Below, piece by piece: positions 1 to 11,243 of a stretch of DNA of 64,000 nucleotides. Origin of the DNA: Diaporthe sp. PMI_573 (Eukaryota; Ascomycota; Sordariomycetes; Diaporthales; Diaporthaceae); the NCBI GenBank assembly GCA_021399435.1, contig JAJTUP010000065.1, positions 62,001-126,000 of the forward strand, read 5' to 3'. Every line of letters begins with the position of its first letter. Positions within the stretch are counted from its first letter, which is position 1. The notes beneath the pieces are model-generated. The model made no database searches and had not been told where the DNA came from. It worked only from the letters and a program-made list of their open reading frames with translations. A program made the translations under genes and the position numbers.

Positions 1-1582
1 CGATGTCTTTTTCCTCTGGCTCTTTGACTTGTGCTGCTGCTGATAGGTCGTACGAAGCCTCGGGTTGGCAGATGGAAGCAATGTATGCTCCCCTTGCCCT
101 TTGGGCTATGTACTGTTGAGGTGCGTCTTCCGCACGAGGGTCAACCAGGCTGAGTTGACTCGCCTGTCCCTTTTGTACGGAGGTGATGTTCTCCCCTTCG
201 AGACTAATTCTGCCTCCGTTGAACTCAATTGGTTGTCCTGGGGTCAGAATAGTCTTGGGCTTCGCACGGAAGTTCTTCTTCCTCAACTCCTCCTCCTCCT
301 TGTGCGAGAAGGGCTCAGTTGCAAAAGTAAAGGTATCGTCTGTTTGCATACCTGTGATAGCAAAGTTCTCTGGGCCATCTGTGGTATATAGCAAACATGG
401 GTCGTACGTAGAGACCTTCATCCCTAGAGCCTCCGTGTGGTGCGAATGATATGTTTTGAACCAGTAGAGCCCTGATTCCGCAAGCCCGTACAATGGCTTC
501 GATATCAAGAGGACTGTTCCTTCGGGGTACCTCTCCTCAAGCTCCGCAGGTAATCGTGCGATGATTGTCCTAGTCAACCTGTCCTCAGATTGAGTATAGG
601 CTTGAGTGATGTCCCTGAGTTCCCCTTGTGCCCCAAAATTTCGTACGAGGGTAGGGCCCAAGGCAAAGATTAGCCTCTGGCTCATCCTCTGAATAGTTGG
701 GGCCTGGGTGAGGATAGCTTGCTTTTCCTCATCCCCATAGCCTTGTACGACCAGCCTGGATTTCTCTATAGGCTTGGTAGGCTTGTTCTTGATCTCTCGT
801 ACCATTCGCGTCTTGTATACTCGAAGCCCTTTGTGAATTCCCTCTGGTTTGTATCGTACGAAGGAAAACACATTTTCATTTGCAAGGGCATTCAGTTCCA
901 GAGCATCTGATTCCTCAAAGGGACCTCCTGGCACATTGATAACGTTATCCGCACGGAGTTTGAGGGCTAACTCGAAGTTATCCTTCTCCTTCTGGGTCAA
1001 GAATACTTGGAAGTATCGTGCGGTTGTTTTCCGAGGTCGTCCTCGCCTCCTTGGCTGCTCTGGCTCTGGTCGCACGACGATCTCGTCTTGGACCTCATCA
1101 GGCTGTGTCTCCGCACGATGATATGCCTTAGCTTGGGTAGCTCGAAAGGTAGCAGGTCCATTGACTGTTTCGATAGTCAAATTGTGCTCATCTTTGGCCT
1201 TGAGTTCGTGCGGTCCAGTCCATCCCTTGTTTTCTCTCCAAATCATCACTTCGGCGCCTAATGGTAGGGAGAGAACTTCGTGTAGATCTGGGCCGTTTCT
1301 TGTGTTGATCGCGCGGTTGATCTCTACCTCTGCGCGAATCTTTCGGAGCATCTTCATGGCCTTCTGAATTGCTTCCGCACGAAGTGTGATTTCCGGCGAT
1401 GGTGGTGAGTCTTGGTTGATTCGGGGGTATGCCCCGAAAACAAGAAGGGTTGGGACGATACCATTTGGGCCAGCAGTATCGTTGAGAGCTTTGACTGCCA
1501 TCTGGAGTATAGTCTCCTTGTCTGTAATATGGCCGATTTCTTGGGTAAGAATATCGTACGCCCTCCGGAGAGGAGCGTGCCT
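1..1582 (-). mobile_element. Ty1/copia pol fragment (integrase C-terminus to reverse transcriptase), runs off the left edge
   Basis: The minus strand is open from 1975 to base 1 without a stop. From about 1579 downward it encodes the end of a copia integrase (HAPLRRAYDI, LNDTAGPNG), the GRPRK linker, then a reverse transcriptase with DITQAYTQS, KPLYGLAESGL and the catalytic aspartate pair at 335-340 (MQTDDT). It continues through ICQPEASYDLS toward RNase H before leaving the window. The same domains occur on the plus strand at 7915-10158 in a clearly diverged copy, so these are two lineages and not a recent duplication. The protease, the integrase zinc finger and the integrase core are absent: the frame enters from unrelated sequence upstream. 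Copia Pol copies retrotransposon RNA into DNA in the cytoplasm. The open frame suggests moderate age. Whether RNase H and an LTR follow cannot be seen. Confidence 0.85.
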
Positions 1583-2118
1583 AGTATCTGTGTCTCTCTG
1601 CAAGGCTAATGCTCTGTGTTCGAGGAGAGCGATCGATAATCCATACCCTGTATCAACCGCAGATTGAGTTTCACTCATTTTCTCTCCGACAATTCCGCGA
1701 TGTATCTCTTCCTTGGGTGGTGGCGTCGAGCACGAGTGTTGGAGGACTGGATCGAGAGGGAATTGATTTGCCCATTCTACGCCAGGGAAATTTACGGCAT
1801 CGAAAAAGTCGGGAAAATTGTCATTCTGGAACCATTGAGCGTCGATCTGGTCATCGCCAAAGGATAATCCAAAGTCATTATCCTGGTGGGATAGTATGGG
1901 TCCTGAAGGGCCACAGTGATCTCCTCTGCAGCATGTGGGTCTGACTTCTGAGCCATGATTGATTGAATGATGGTCTTACAAATTTGAGGTTCACGACTCA
2001 CATAGTTTATTCTCTTCAAACGCAGGACTCTATCATTCATATATGCTTCCTTTTCCGTTCTCTTACATTGTAAAGAAAGCATGGGGAACCAAAACGTTTC
2101 CTGGGGAGGTATCTGCAA
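1583..2118 (-). other. Unrecognised coding-looking segment fused in frame to the copia fragment
   Basis: The copia frame stays open upstream of 1582 as far as 1975 and reads an acidic, aromatic stretch (FGDDQIDAQWFQNDNFPDFF) followed by a Met at 1678. A second open frame covers 1792-2118. The two could be joined by a splice: minus-strand GTGAGT lies near 2000 and a CCACCAG acceptor near 1884. I do not recognise the protein. It is not the integrase core expected before HAPLRRAYDI, because the plus-strand copy has a quite different sequence there. It may be the 5' part of a host gene into which the truncated copia landed, or a captured fragment. Confidence 0.3.
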
Positions 2119-3391
2119 ATTCTTAATTGGCTACGTCTCGCGACAACGTTGAATTTGAAGTCTTCATCATTGAGAAAAGAACATTGCACCAGAGTACCAG
2201 CAAAGCAGGACAGTTCACCCGTGTCATACTGCCTGACAAAGAGCAACCTCTTACGATATGATTGGGATTATAAATTCGATGTATTCCATCGAGAACAATT
2301 CCTTTTGTGCCCAACCCCCCCCCCCTATTACATCCCATGCCGGCTTTCCCAGCTTTGTCAGCAACCAGTAGTCTTCCAGGGGCCGCTTTTGGCCCGTCAA
2401 GCGACGTGGGCTGATCTTGTCGTGTCTTGGAAGCCTGCGCCGTCAGACAGTCACACTATCTCGACTCTTCACAGATCCAAGGATCAAAAGTTGCACTTCA
2501 CATTATATTTCTACTCATATTAGCGCAGTCCAGTCCATATATGGACAACAAGAAACCTCTTGTGAGGATGGCGATCGACTGGGTACTATTGTCTTCTCAA
2601 GTCTGATAAATAAGTGAGCATAGATAGAGGAAGCCACCCCCGTTCGTTCCTGGCTTTGAAGGCAGACTACCCGACGATGACAGAATCATAACAAAGGCAT
2701 TTTTCCTCTATTTGGTTGTCTATCTGGGTCTGCCTGTGCGCTCAATGCATTTGACTCTTTTTTATGAGCTCTCAGGTGAAGTTCCAACTCCTCATACCCT
2801 CGCACGGATCCACGTAGGTACCACTGTTCCGCAGACTTTATGCCCAAGGAATACTGGTCGTTCCATGTGTAGGTAATATATCGGCCTGTGGACAAGCACG
2901 GGTAATTATGAGCTCAGCTGGGGCAGGTGATGCATCAAGATAGGGAGGTATTGCCAGTGGACTTTTGAGTTTTCCGACTCTGCTGTCAAAGCTCCGATGC
3001 AAATACGGACATTCTTAACGCATCAATATGGTTGCGGAAGCTATTTACAACCGCGTTGGAAGCAAAAGTCATAGAATTGTCCGTCATGTCTGTGGTTTTG
3101 TTTTACCGGACACATCAACGAGGCTAACTGACTTGTAGTGGCAGAGGTCGCTAAGAGTTTATGGCTATTGAAAGTACGTCGGCGACACATCGAACTGGGT
3201 GTGGCAGTCAGTATGTATGGGCCAATCAACCAATCAACCAATCATATGCGTCAGGTCATTTGAAAACCTGTGGCCAGTAAGCGTCAGGAAGGAAATGATA
3301 CCACCTGTGTCTTGTGGATTATCAGTTTCCTCTGCTTCCCTATACTGATTGCCCCCAGTATGTACAACAGTCACTGATTTCTTTATAGAAA
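2119..3391. other. No gene recognised
   Basis: Only short overlapping frames are present, none resembling a known family. There is an 11-C run at 2315-2325. The missing first exon of the CmcJ-like gene that begins to read at 3392 may lie in 3000-3280, but I could not identify it. Confidence 0.5.
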
Positions 3392-4263
3392 GGAAGCCTT
3401 AGCACTCGTCGAGAGCAAGAAACCCGTCATCCCGAAACAGGTTCTGGTCCGCGACATTACGAATGAGCTGGACAAATACAGCCTGGAGAACCATGGCTTC
3501 CAGTACTTCAAGCATAAATCCCAGCTATCGGGGGATGACTTCGCAAACGAGGAGAAAGTGAAGACTGCATACTATGAAGAGACCAAAGAACTTTTGAAGA
3601 AAGTGTACATGCTAAATTCTCCATGTTAACATGACAGAGGACTAATCAGGGCATTTAGAACTGGCGCTTCCTACATCTATGTCTGGGAACATCTGACACG
3701 CGGGCCTGTCAAGCCGGTGTATGATGCGACGAACAAATATCCGTTCGTTTTGTTCATTGTGATCAATCTTACTGGGGCGCCGAGGTTATAACAACCAGCC
3801 GCATTCCAGACAAGGACCTGGCCCAGCAGATTGTGAAGGGGCGATATTCACTCGTAAATGTAAGTCGCTGCTCTGTCTGCGAGACACGCAGACATTCCTA
3901 TGAATGCGGGAAGCTGATTCATATTTCGAACAGGTCTGGCGGCCGGTGAAGACTGTCTACAAAGAGCCCTTCGGATGTACTGATGCGCAGTCGGTAGAAG
4001 AGAAGGATCTGTCGGCGATATCCTTCTTCGCTGATCCTCTAGTAGAAGAGGGCTGGGGATTCGGGGCAAACCCTGGCCATCGCTGGTATTTCAAGTACGC
4101 ACAGGAGCCCGATGAGGTGCTGATTTTTAAGTGTTTTGGTTCGCACGGGCCTGCTAGGCGGCTTGCTCACTCGTCCTTCTCCGACCCTGTGCATGCAGAC
4201 GCTGAGGAACGGGAGAGCGTTGAGCTGCGGGCTATCTTGTGGTTTGGAGATGATGAGGAGTAA
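3392..4263 (+). pseudogene. CmcJ/AsaB-like hydroxylase/oxygenase gene, frameshifted
   Basis: Three segments read as a CmcJ/AsaB-like fungal protein (related to 7-alpha-cephem methoxylase P8 and AsaB; family members act in secondary metabolism and are thought to be Fe(II)/2-oxoglutarate enzymes). They are 3392-3604, 3659-3859 and 3934-4263, separated by introns 3605-3658 (GTACAT...TTTAG, branch-like GACTAATC) and 3860-3933 (GTAAGT...AACAG). Recognisable pieces are LENHGFQYF, TGASYIYVWEH, the HCDQSYWGAE metal-site motif (H-x-D), VWRPVKTVYK, NHRWYF-type NPGHRWYFK, DEVLIFKCF and the ARRLAHSSF histidine. The second segment changes frame near 3750-3765: before it the gene reads KPVYDATNKYPF, after it HCDQSYW in another frame, which requires about +2 nt. 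No convincing first exon was found upstream. The gene is probably inactive unless the frameshift is a sequence error. Confidence 0.75.
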
Positions 4264-4378
4264 TAAAGCCATCACCGATGGTGACCTCTTGTCCATCTTT
4301 AGAATAGTAAATCAAGTTCTCTTTTCTGTCAGCCAACGCAGTCATTGATGTTCCGTGCCAGTTGGGAGCTGACCTTCG

Positions 4379-4621
4379 TTGCCATTCTGTCCATTCTGCA
4401 GGTGGGCTGATGACCAGGTAGGAGAGAGCCAACCGGGAAAACCATGGCGTATTGATAGCCTAGCAAGGCATCTTCGTACCAAACATCTCCGAAGGCAGCA
4501 AACGCCGTTTGATTGTCCTTACAACGGCTGCCGGGAAGTTCTTAGGGGTGCAGAGCACTTCGCAAACCACACAGAGCGCCTGCACGGTCTCCATCTGCCG
4601 CCGGCAGTCATTTCCAGGTAA
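4379..4621 (+). pseudogene. C2H2-type zinc finger fragment
   Basis: An 80-codon frame carries two finger-like units: CPFCRWAD...ARHLRTKH and CPYNGCREVL...NHTERLHG. It ends at a possible splice donor (GTAACT at 4618), so it looks like one exon of a larger protein. No flanking exons were recognised and the frame opens from a non-ATG codon. Comparable two-finger units occur near the C-termini of several fungal nuclear proteins, so the exact family is uncertain. It starts only 115 bases after the CmcJ-like gene, on the same strand. Confidence 0.5.
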
Positions 4622-5339
4622 CTCTTGTGACGTCGCTGGTTCGGGTACCTGCATGGCCATCCCACCAAAATCGCATCCCACCAAAATCGCCATCCATCTA
4701 AATTGTTATCCTATTTCAATCACATGCCGCCGGAGCCGGGTCCCGCCGAGTCTGCAGTGATTGGCCTTCAAAGTCAACAGGGTACTGTATTTGCTGTTGG
4801 GTACATATTTCGCTGTAAGTCTTATTCCTCTTAATAACCTAAGAGCCTCTGTACTTCTTCTTCCCGTCCAATATGCAGGACACCAATGTTGCTGCATGCC
4901 ACTCTACAAAGTATAAAGCGCGTGAACTTGGAGCTTCCCACATCAGGGGAAATCGGCTGATTGTTGAGTACGATGTTGAGAAATGACAACTGAAGGGTTC
5001 CTGGTCTTTGCCACCCCCTCGCCGATTTCCTCCGCACTCTAGAACGCTACGGGATCCCGGGATGGAATTGCCGAGCGGCATGGAATGACTCGCGACATGT
5101 GCAATTGGTGGATTGGTCCGTGCAAGTTTCGTCTGGCCAAGTAGCTCTCGCGAGGCGTCTGTAGGTCGCCCTTTTTCTCCGGCAGGGGGCTGCCTGTGGT
5201 TCATGTGGCGCTGGTCAGTCATATGCGTTGCATTTGGTGAGCAAGCCGTCTTAATCTCTTAGATCGCTTCGGGCCACCGAATGCATAGCCGATTCGAGGT
5301 TAGGTGCATTTCATCGACGAGAGACACTGGCAGCACCTC
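4622..5339. other. Intergenic, upstream region of the aldolase-like gene
   Basis: No coding sequence was recognised. The minus-strand frames here are short and lack family features. The last 100 bases form the presumptive promoter of the gene at 5378. Confidence 0.5.
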
Positions 5340-5348
5340 TATATAAAC
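5339..5348 (+). promoter_or_regulatory. TATA box of the class II aldolase-like gene
   Basis: The sequence CTATATAAAC lies about 30-38 bases before the ATG at 5378. If that ATG is used, the leader is very short; otherwise translation may begin at the in-frame ATG at 5456. Confidence 0.5.
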
Positions 5349-5377
5349 AGCGTCCTATTCGTGGCGAGAACTCCAAA

Positions 5378-6363
5378 ATGCTGTCATCAAACGTTCAGAC
5401 CTTTCGATATCCACAACGTTCCCCGGGTCCGATATTCCGCAGAAGATCGGCCGAGATGGTGACAACCAAGGATGTCTTGAAATCCCTCATCGCCGCTAAT
5501 CATGTACTACATTTCAACGACGTGCTCGACGCCTACGGCCATATCTCGGTCAGAAACCCAGACAATTCCTCGACCTTTTTATTATCGCGCGATCTCGCTC
5601 CAGCGCTGGTCTCCGGCGCCGAGGACATCGTCGAGTACCTGGTTGAGAACGCAGCTGCCGTAGCACCCAACCCACCCGCCGGTTACATCGAGCGCTTCAT
5701 CCACAGCGAGGTATACAAGCGCTATCCGTCGGTCAACAGTGTTATCCACAGCCATACCGATTCCATCATCCCATTCGGCGTTACCCAGGTTCCGTTGCTC
5801 CCCGTAGGCCAGACGGGCAGTGTTTTCGGTTAGCGGCCACCGTTTTGCTTACAAGAGGATTAAACATATATTAAATTTGCTGACTCCCGTTAGGGCAAAG
5901 TGCTCCCGTATTCGACATCGCTGACTATTTCCTCCCCACCGACAGCCACGCCCTGATCATCCGTAATATGCGTTTCGGCGCCGCGCTAGCGACGTACTTT
6001 GGCGGCAGCACACCGAACGGTACCACGAACGGCACCGTGCCCGTCAACAACGTGGTTCTCATGCGAGGCCACGGCATGACGGTCATCGGCCCGGACATAG
6101 TCACGGCTGTGTTTCGGGCTGTGTACACTCCGGGCGCGGCCAACGACCAGAAAGACGCCATCGGCTTGGCTGCGCACGGTGGTCCCGATGGTCAGTCCGG
6201 CGGTGGCGGCGGGCCGATCCGGTACTTGACCGGCCGGGAGCTGAATGACATTATTGGTATTGGAACTTCGTTCTACTCTCGTGCTTGGGAGCTATGGGTG
6301 AGGCAGACGGAGGCAGCGGCGAACAAGGACATTTATAAGAATACTGTTGGCAGCCCTTTATAA
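5378..6363 (+). CDS. Class II aldolase/adducin-domain protein
   Basis: Two exons, 5378-5828 and 5894-6363, are joined across a 65-nt intron (GTTAGC...CGTTAG) and encode 306 aa. The reading frame continues exactly through the junction as VFGQSAPVFD. The class II aldolase/adducin fold is shown by YGHISVRNP near residue 50, the metal-site VIHSHTD, and the second histidine in LMRGHGMTV. These Zn-dependent enzymes cleave or epimerise phosphorylated sugars, or act on related hydroxy-carbonyl substrates; fungal members are mostly uncharacterised and probably cytosolic. The first 26 residues (before the Met at 5456) are basic and poorly typical, so the true start may be 5456. A TATA box at 5339 favours 5378, whose context CAAAATG is good. 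The gene looks intact and is the best-preserved host gene in the first 13 kb. Confidence 0.88.
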
Positions 6364-7687
6364 GTAGCGTGTTGATTCCTCGGAGTATTAAAGCTGAAGC
6401 GCCACAAGGAGATATACGCCAGGTCATGCTGGGATTGTGGGAACTGAAAGCTACTTTTTTTCGGGGCTGCGGTGAATACGGCAATTGGCTTTCGGTGTGG
6501 TTTGGGTGTCTGAGGCTCGTTGAAAGCCACTCGTATGATCTCTGTTTCTTGTGATGTTGTATTCCAGAATGTGGAATTGCGATTTGGTATGTCATGTCAA
6601 GCCAGACTCTTTGTCACAATCGTTTGCCCGCGAGGCGTTTCGTTCGGGTCGAGGTCACATTGTGAAACGACCAATGAGGAGGCCGAGAAAGACGCGAAAT
6701 ATGGACGTCCGGGCTTCCGCGGTGTGGCTCCCGCGGCGAAATTTCTGGCTTCCGCGGTTCCCTAGGCCGTGGCTTGCATTTCACATGTACGGGGATTCGG
6801 CGTTTTCTGTATTGAGTGTTGTTGTGCATATCGAGCAGTCCCAGCCACGCTAAAAACGCCCCTATCACACGGCAATGGTCGGTGAGGTCAACCCCACATC
6901 GTTCGAGTTTCCCAGTCACGCGCCGAGGTCATTACCGGCCGGCTATGATTGACTCGCGGCAAACTTTCAAAAAGAGGCCAATTGAGAGCACAGTCCATCA
7001 GATGGCAGCTGGAGGCACAAAGGGAGATTTTGTTGCTTTGGAAAAACACTTCGCGCAGGGCATTACGTGGCGAAGCACCAGACGGTACGCGGGCATTTGG
7101 ACTCGGAATCTGGCCGGACTCGTGGTTCATCGGCGCCGGACGTACCAGAGAGTGCGGTGATGCTGAAAGAGACAACGTAAAATGATGAGGATGTCTTTTC
7201 AGAAGCTTGTGATGTGAAGCGAAACAGCCGTAGATCTACACGCGCTTGTATTTCCTTTTGAAATGCAAGCCCGATTGCCAGAGATGCACCAATACCTAAG
7301 TAGCCCGCGTCTAGCGCTAGTCGCTCTGGCGATCGTCATTCGCAGATTTCAACAGATTTCAGCTGGTCAGTATCGCTTCGTCCCGCATCACACCAGATCT
7401 ACGGCAAGCAACAGACAACCAAATATAGCCACTTCGATGCGCTCAAGCCAAAAGATGAAGAATGCGTAAACCTACTTTGAGGATTCATCTTTGACCCATC
7501 TTCATGATACTTGTGCTCATCTGAGCAGCAGTCACAGAACTTGTCGAAATTTCACTTCACTTTTTAAGTCAGGAGTGCCAAGTCGGCCCAGCTGAGGTGT
7601 CTGTGGGGGCGTCGACAGCCTGAATGACGACTCGTTGGGATCATCCCAGTGCACGCGCTTGAGAATTTTTCTCGGAGGTGATATTAC
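6364..7687. other. Intergenic, no gene recognised
   Basis: Several 60-110 codon frames overlap on both strands, none with family features or plausible splice structure. I see no RNA gene or repeat here. Confidence 0.5.
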
Positions 7688-7893
7688 TCGAGTGTGGACC
7701 TCCTTCATCGAGTGTATCTCCGCTACGGGCAAAGCGTGCCCACCACTTGTTATATTCAAGGGGAAAACGGTCTAGCAGCAGCGGTTTAAATCGCTCGAGG
7801 GTCCTCAACACTGGGAGTTTACTGCTACACCAAACGGCTGGACCAACAACGATATTGCTCTCAAATGGCTAGAGAAGATCTTTATCCCTTAGA
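7688..7893 (+). mobile_element. pogo/Fot1 transposase relic with nonsense codons
   Basis: The plus strand reads VWTSFIECISATGKACPPLV, then VIFKGKTV, TAG, QQRFKSLEGPQHWEFTATPN, GWTNNDIALKWLEKIFIP and TAG. This matches the middle of the DDE transposase in the intact pogo element at 34991-36631 (SFLECISATGKFLVPLVIFK, GWQFTATKKGWMEE). The stop after KTV stands where a Gln codon is expected, consistent with a C-to-T change (CAG to TAG). Both ends are missing. The fragment abuts the protease end of the copia at 7915. Confidence 0.8.
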
Positions 7894-7914
7894 CCAAGCC
7901 GATAGACCTAAACT

Positions 7915-10158
7915 AGTGGCGATATCTACCAGGGAGAACTGTGGGATACCGGAGCTGCAAAATTCTCTACAGTAGGGAATCCCCAAGTACTAGCCTATCT
8001 TCGCGAAAACCCTTGCGCGAAGGTATCTTGGACACCGGGAAGAGCGCGAGTGAAGTTTGGCCCAAGCAAGGCAATTTCACCGATTGGTACGATTCTGATG
8101 GACAACTCTATCGGACGAGTCAAATACCACATCCTGAACACCTCTACTCCATTCCTTTTCTCTCTGTACGATGCAGATAGATTAGGAGCCTACTTCAACA
8201 ATGTGCAAAACGTCATTGTACGAAGAAACGGCACGACGACTCAGGTGGTACGCAAATGGGGCCATCCATTCTTCAACATCAGCCGTACAGAAGCAGGTTC
8301 ATTCTTCACAGAAGCACAGCTCAGAAGGCTTCACAGAAGATTCGGACACCCACGTACGGAGAAGCTATATCGACTCCTGAAAAGCGCTGGGCATACAGAT
8401 GTGGAAGAAGCTATTTTGGAGAAGATCCAGAAGTTTTGCCACCATTGCCAATTGCACGACCCAGCACCAAAGAGATTCAAGTTCTCTATCAGAGATGAGA
8501 GCCACTTCAACTATGAAATTGTCATAGATGTTGTACGACTAGGAAACCGAAACGTTCTACACGTGATCGATGCAGACACAAGCTTTCAAGCAGCAACTTT
8601 CCTTAGCTCTTTGTCCGCACGAGACACATGGAACGCCCTGTGTAGGTGCTGGATCTACACCTATACAGGCCCGCCTGACCATATCGTACACGACCCAGGC
8701 ACCAATTTTGCTTCGGAGGAATTCAGGAACAGTGCTAAGATCATGGGTATCTCGTGCGAAGAGATGCCTGTAGAAGCACACTGGGCAGTTGGCAAGATTG
8801 AGAGGGCACATACACCACTCCGAAGAACGTACGACATTCTGAAAGCAGAAATCAGTCACTGTACAGACGAGGAGACAATTCTTCAGATGGCCATTAAAGC
8901 TTTGAACGACACAGCTGGCCCAAACGGCATCGTACCAACCTTGCTTGTTTTTGGAGCATACCCACGAATAAGCCAAGACTCACCGCCGTCACCTGACATT
9001 GTACAAAGGGCAGAAGCTGTGCAAAAGGCCATGAAGATGCTGAGAGGAATTCGTGCGGAAGTCAACATTAATCGGGCTATTAACACAAGAAACGGCCCAC
9101 ACACGCACGAAGTGCTTTCCCTTCCACTAAGAAGTGAGGTTATGGTTTGGAGAGAGAACAAGGGATGGACTGGACCGTACGAAATCAAAGGAATCGAAGG
9201 ATACACAATTACTGTGGACATGGTCAATGGACCAACCCAGTTTCGTGCAACACACGTCAAACCTTACTATCGATCTGATGAGATTGCACGACTACCAGAC
9301 GACAACCTTCCAGAACCACCTATTCCAGAACCAACTCAGCCAAGGAAGAGAGGAAGACCAAGGAAGCACCCTGTACGATCTTCATCAAGACTCTTTCTCA
9401 CTCAGAAAGAGAGAGACAACTATGAGTTAGCAGTCAAACTCCGGCTGGACAACATCATCACCACCCCAGGGGCTCCGTACGAAGAATCAGACGCCATGAA
9501 AATCGATGCCCTAGCAAACGAAGAAGTTTTTCGATTTGTACGATACGACCCAGCAGTGTACAAGGCACTGAGAGTCTACAAAACGCGCATGGTACGAGAG
9601 ATCAAGAACAAGTCAACTAAACCAGTTGAAAAGTCAAGACTTGTCGTACAAGGCTATGGTGATGAAGGCAAAGAGATCATCCTTACCCAAGCACCTACAA
9701 TTCAACGGATGAGCCAGCGCATGATTCTAGCCTTGGGACCAACCCTCGTACTATACTTTGGTGCAAAAGGGGAGCTCCGGGATATCACCCAAGCATATAC
9801 TCAGTCACATGACCCGCTCACAAGAACCATTATCGCGCAACTACCAGCAGAACTACGGGATAGATACCCTCCGGACACAGTCCTTCTGATTGAGAAACCA
9901 TTGTACGGCCTTGCCGAATCTGGCCTACATTGGTACAAGACCTACCATACTCACCATACTGAATCTCTAAAGATGTCAGTTTCCACGTACGATCCCTGCC
10001 TACTCTTTACTACGGAAGGCCCAGAATGCTTTGGGCTTGCAGGACTTCAGACAGACGATACTCTAATCTTCTCTTACTCCTACATGACTGATAACTTCGC
10101 AACTTCCTCCCCGTGGACCGTATCGACTAATAGAAGTCAGGTCTTTTTGGCGAGATAA
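7915..10158 (+). mobile_element. Ty1/copia pol, truncated at both ends (protease-integrase-RT)
   Basis: One continuous frame runs from about 7912 to the stop at 10156-10158. Domains in order: aspartic protease with WDTGAAKFS (7942 onward); GAG-pre-integrase zinc finger (RLHRRFGH...FCHHC); integrase core with Asp at 8527 (VIDVV), Asp at 8692 (HDPGTNF) and Glu at 8800 (GKIERAH), giving the D35E spacing; the linker TQPRKRGRPRKH; and reverse transcriptase with DITQAYTQS, LYGLAESGL and the aspartates at 10054-10059 (LQTDDT). Reading ends shortly after the catalytic pair in unrelated residues, so the RT thumb and all of RNase H are missing. Gag is missing too, and no LTR was seen. The element cannot move on its own. 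Its 5' edge touches the pogo relic at 7688-7893. A start at 8050 would be an internal GTG and is not biologically meaningful. Confidence 0.92.
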
Positions 10159-10875
10159 TGAAACTCTCCCTCCGTACTTCGCGGGAGGATGCCTCCGCTT
10201 CTTTCCCAGGCCACCAATTGAATAAGCCACATTTCAACCTAGCCATGCGAAGGCGGCTGCTCAAATAGCAGAAGTATTTGGCACACTGAGCTATAGGCAG
10301 CAACGTCACTTGGCTATAAGATCCCATGGGAGAACCGTAGAGCGGAAAGCATACGACAAAATTTCAGGACAAAGCGGAAATGACAGTATAGATGAGTCAA
10401 CTATTTCGAAAAACGCTGCATATCTGCTTTTATATCCAGTCGGATTCAATGTAGATCGGAAGGTGCCTTGCTCCTGAGAATGGCGCGGGATGAAGTTTTC
10501 TGTTGCTCGGTGACATGTTGTGCTTTGAACATTGAGGAGCTGCTCGCACAGACGGGAAGGGCTCATCTCCAGACACGGTAAACGTCACAAAAAACAGACC
10601 TCTCCCGGCCGCGGATAGTATGTCAAAAAAAAATACGTTGAAAAAGAAGACGGCGCGCCAGAAGAGCAACTCACACGGGTTGCGGCGGGGTAAGCACTTC
10701 TGCGGCAACACACATATCCCGTCTTACAGCTATATTTATAAAGAAAAAAGGAAATTTGACTATGCTGAGAACCACTTAGGACTTCATCACCCCGCCCTTC
10801 CGCGATGGCGGCTTCGTGGTGCGCCATGCGGGGACGAATTAAGGGCTTGCCTTTTTACCGGAAAGCGAATCTATC
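10159..10875. other. No gene recognised downstream of the truncated copia
   Basis: Overlapping minus-strand frames of 66-93 codons lack family features. A short A-rich run occurs at 10625-10646. No LTR sequence was identified. Confidence 0.5.
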
Positions 10876-11085
10876 ATGATAAGGAGGGATACAGTGGTCT
10901 CGTCGGGCCCAGTCTTGAGTAAGGACAATGTCGAGTGGTGCAAACATCACCAAAACGATCCCCTCCCCTCCCAAGATGACGACAGCGAGTCCCGCACGAA
11001 GATTACCGAGATAGATGAGTGGGGCCAGAAGTACATGCAGGTAGGCCAGGAGATGCTCTTTAAGATAGAAGAGGAAGCAGTGTAA
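10876..11085 (+). pseudogene. Skp1-like fragment (SCF ubiquitin ligase adaptor)
   Basis: Codons from about 10915 read [19 protein letters not shown], then [20 protein letters not shown] and [11 protein letters not shown]. This is the central part of Skp1, the adaptor that links F-box proteins to cullin in SCF ubiquitin ligases (family pattern: VIEWCEHH, DIDEWDQKFMQVDQEMLFEI). The N-terminal BTB/POZ strand region and the C-terminal F-box-binding helices are both absent; the frame stops after EEEAV at 11085. A normal Skp1 is about 165-170 aa, so this is a partial, degenerate copy. The real gene must lie elsewhere, because Skp1 is essential. Whether it arose by segmental duplication or by transposon capture is not visible. 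Confidence 0.75.
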
Positions 11086-11243
11086 AAGATGTACGTAAGA
11101 ACAAACCTTGGTCCGAAAGAATTCTAGATAGTAAGAAAGGTATTAACAAAAGAGAAAAATCGTAAAACACTTGCATCCGTTCCTTATGCAATTGCAATTG
11201 CTTACGGTCTGTGTAGCTCTTTTCATGATAGGGGCGTCACCGA

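Noticed and set aside
1386..1667. Plus-strand frame at 1386-1667 and its look-alike on the minus strand at 8557-8976
   Set aside because: They resemble each other only because both are antisense to the same copia integrase segment.
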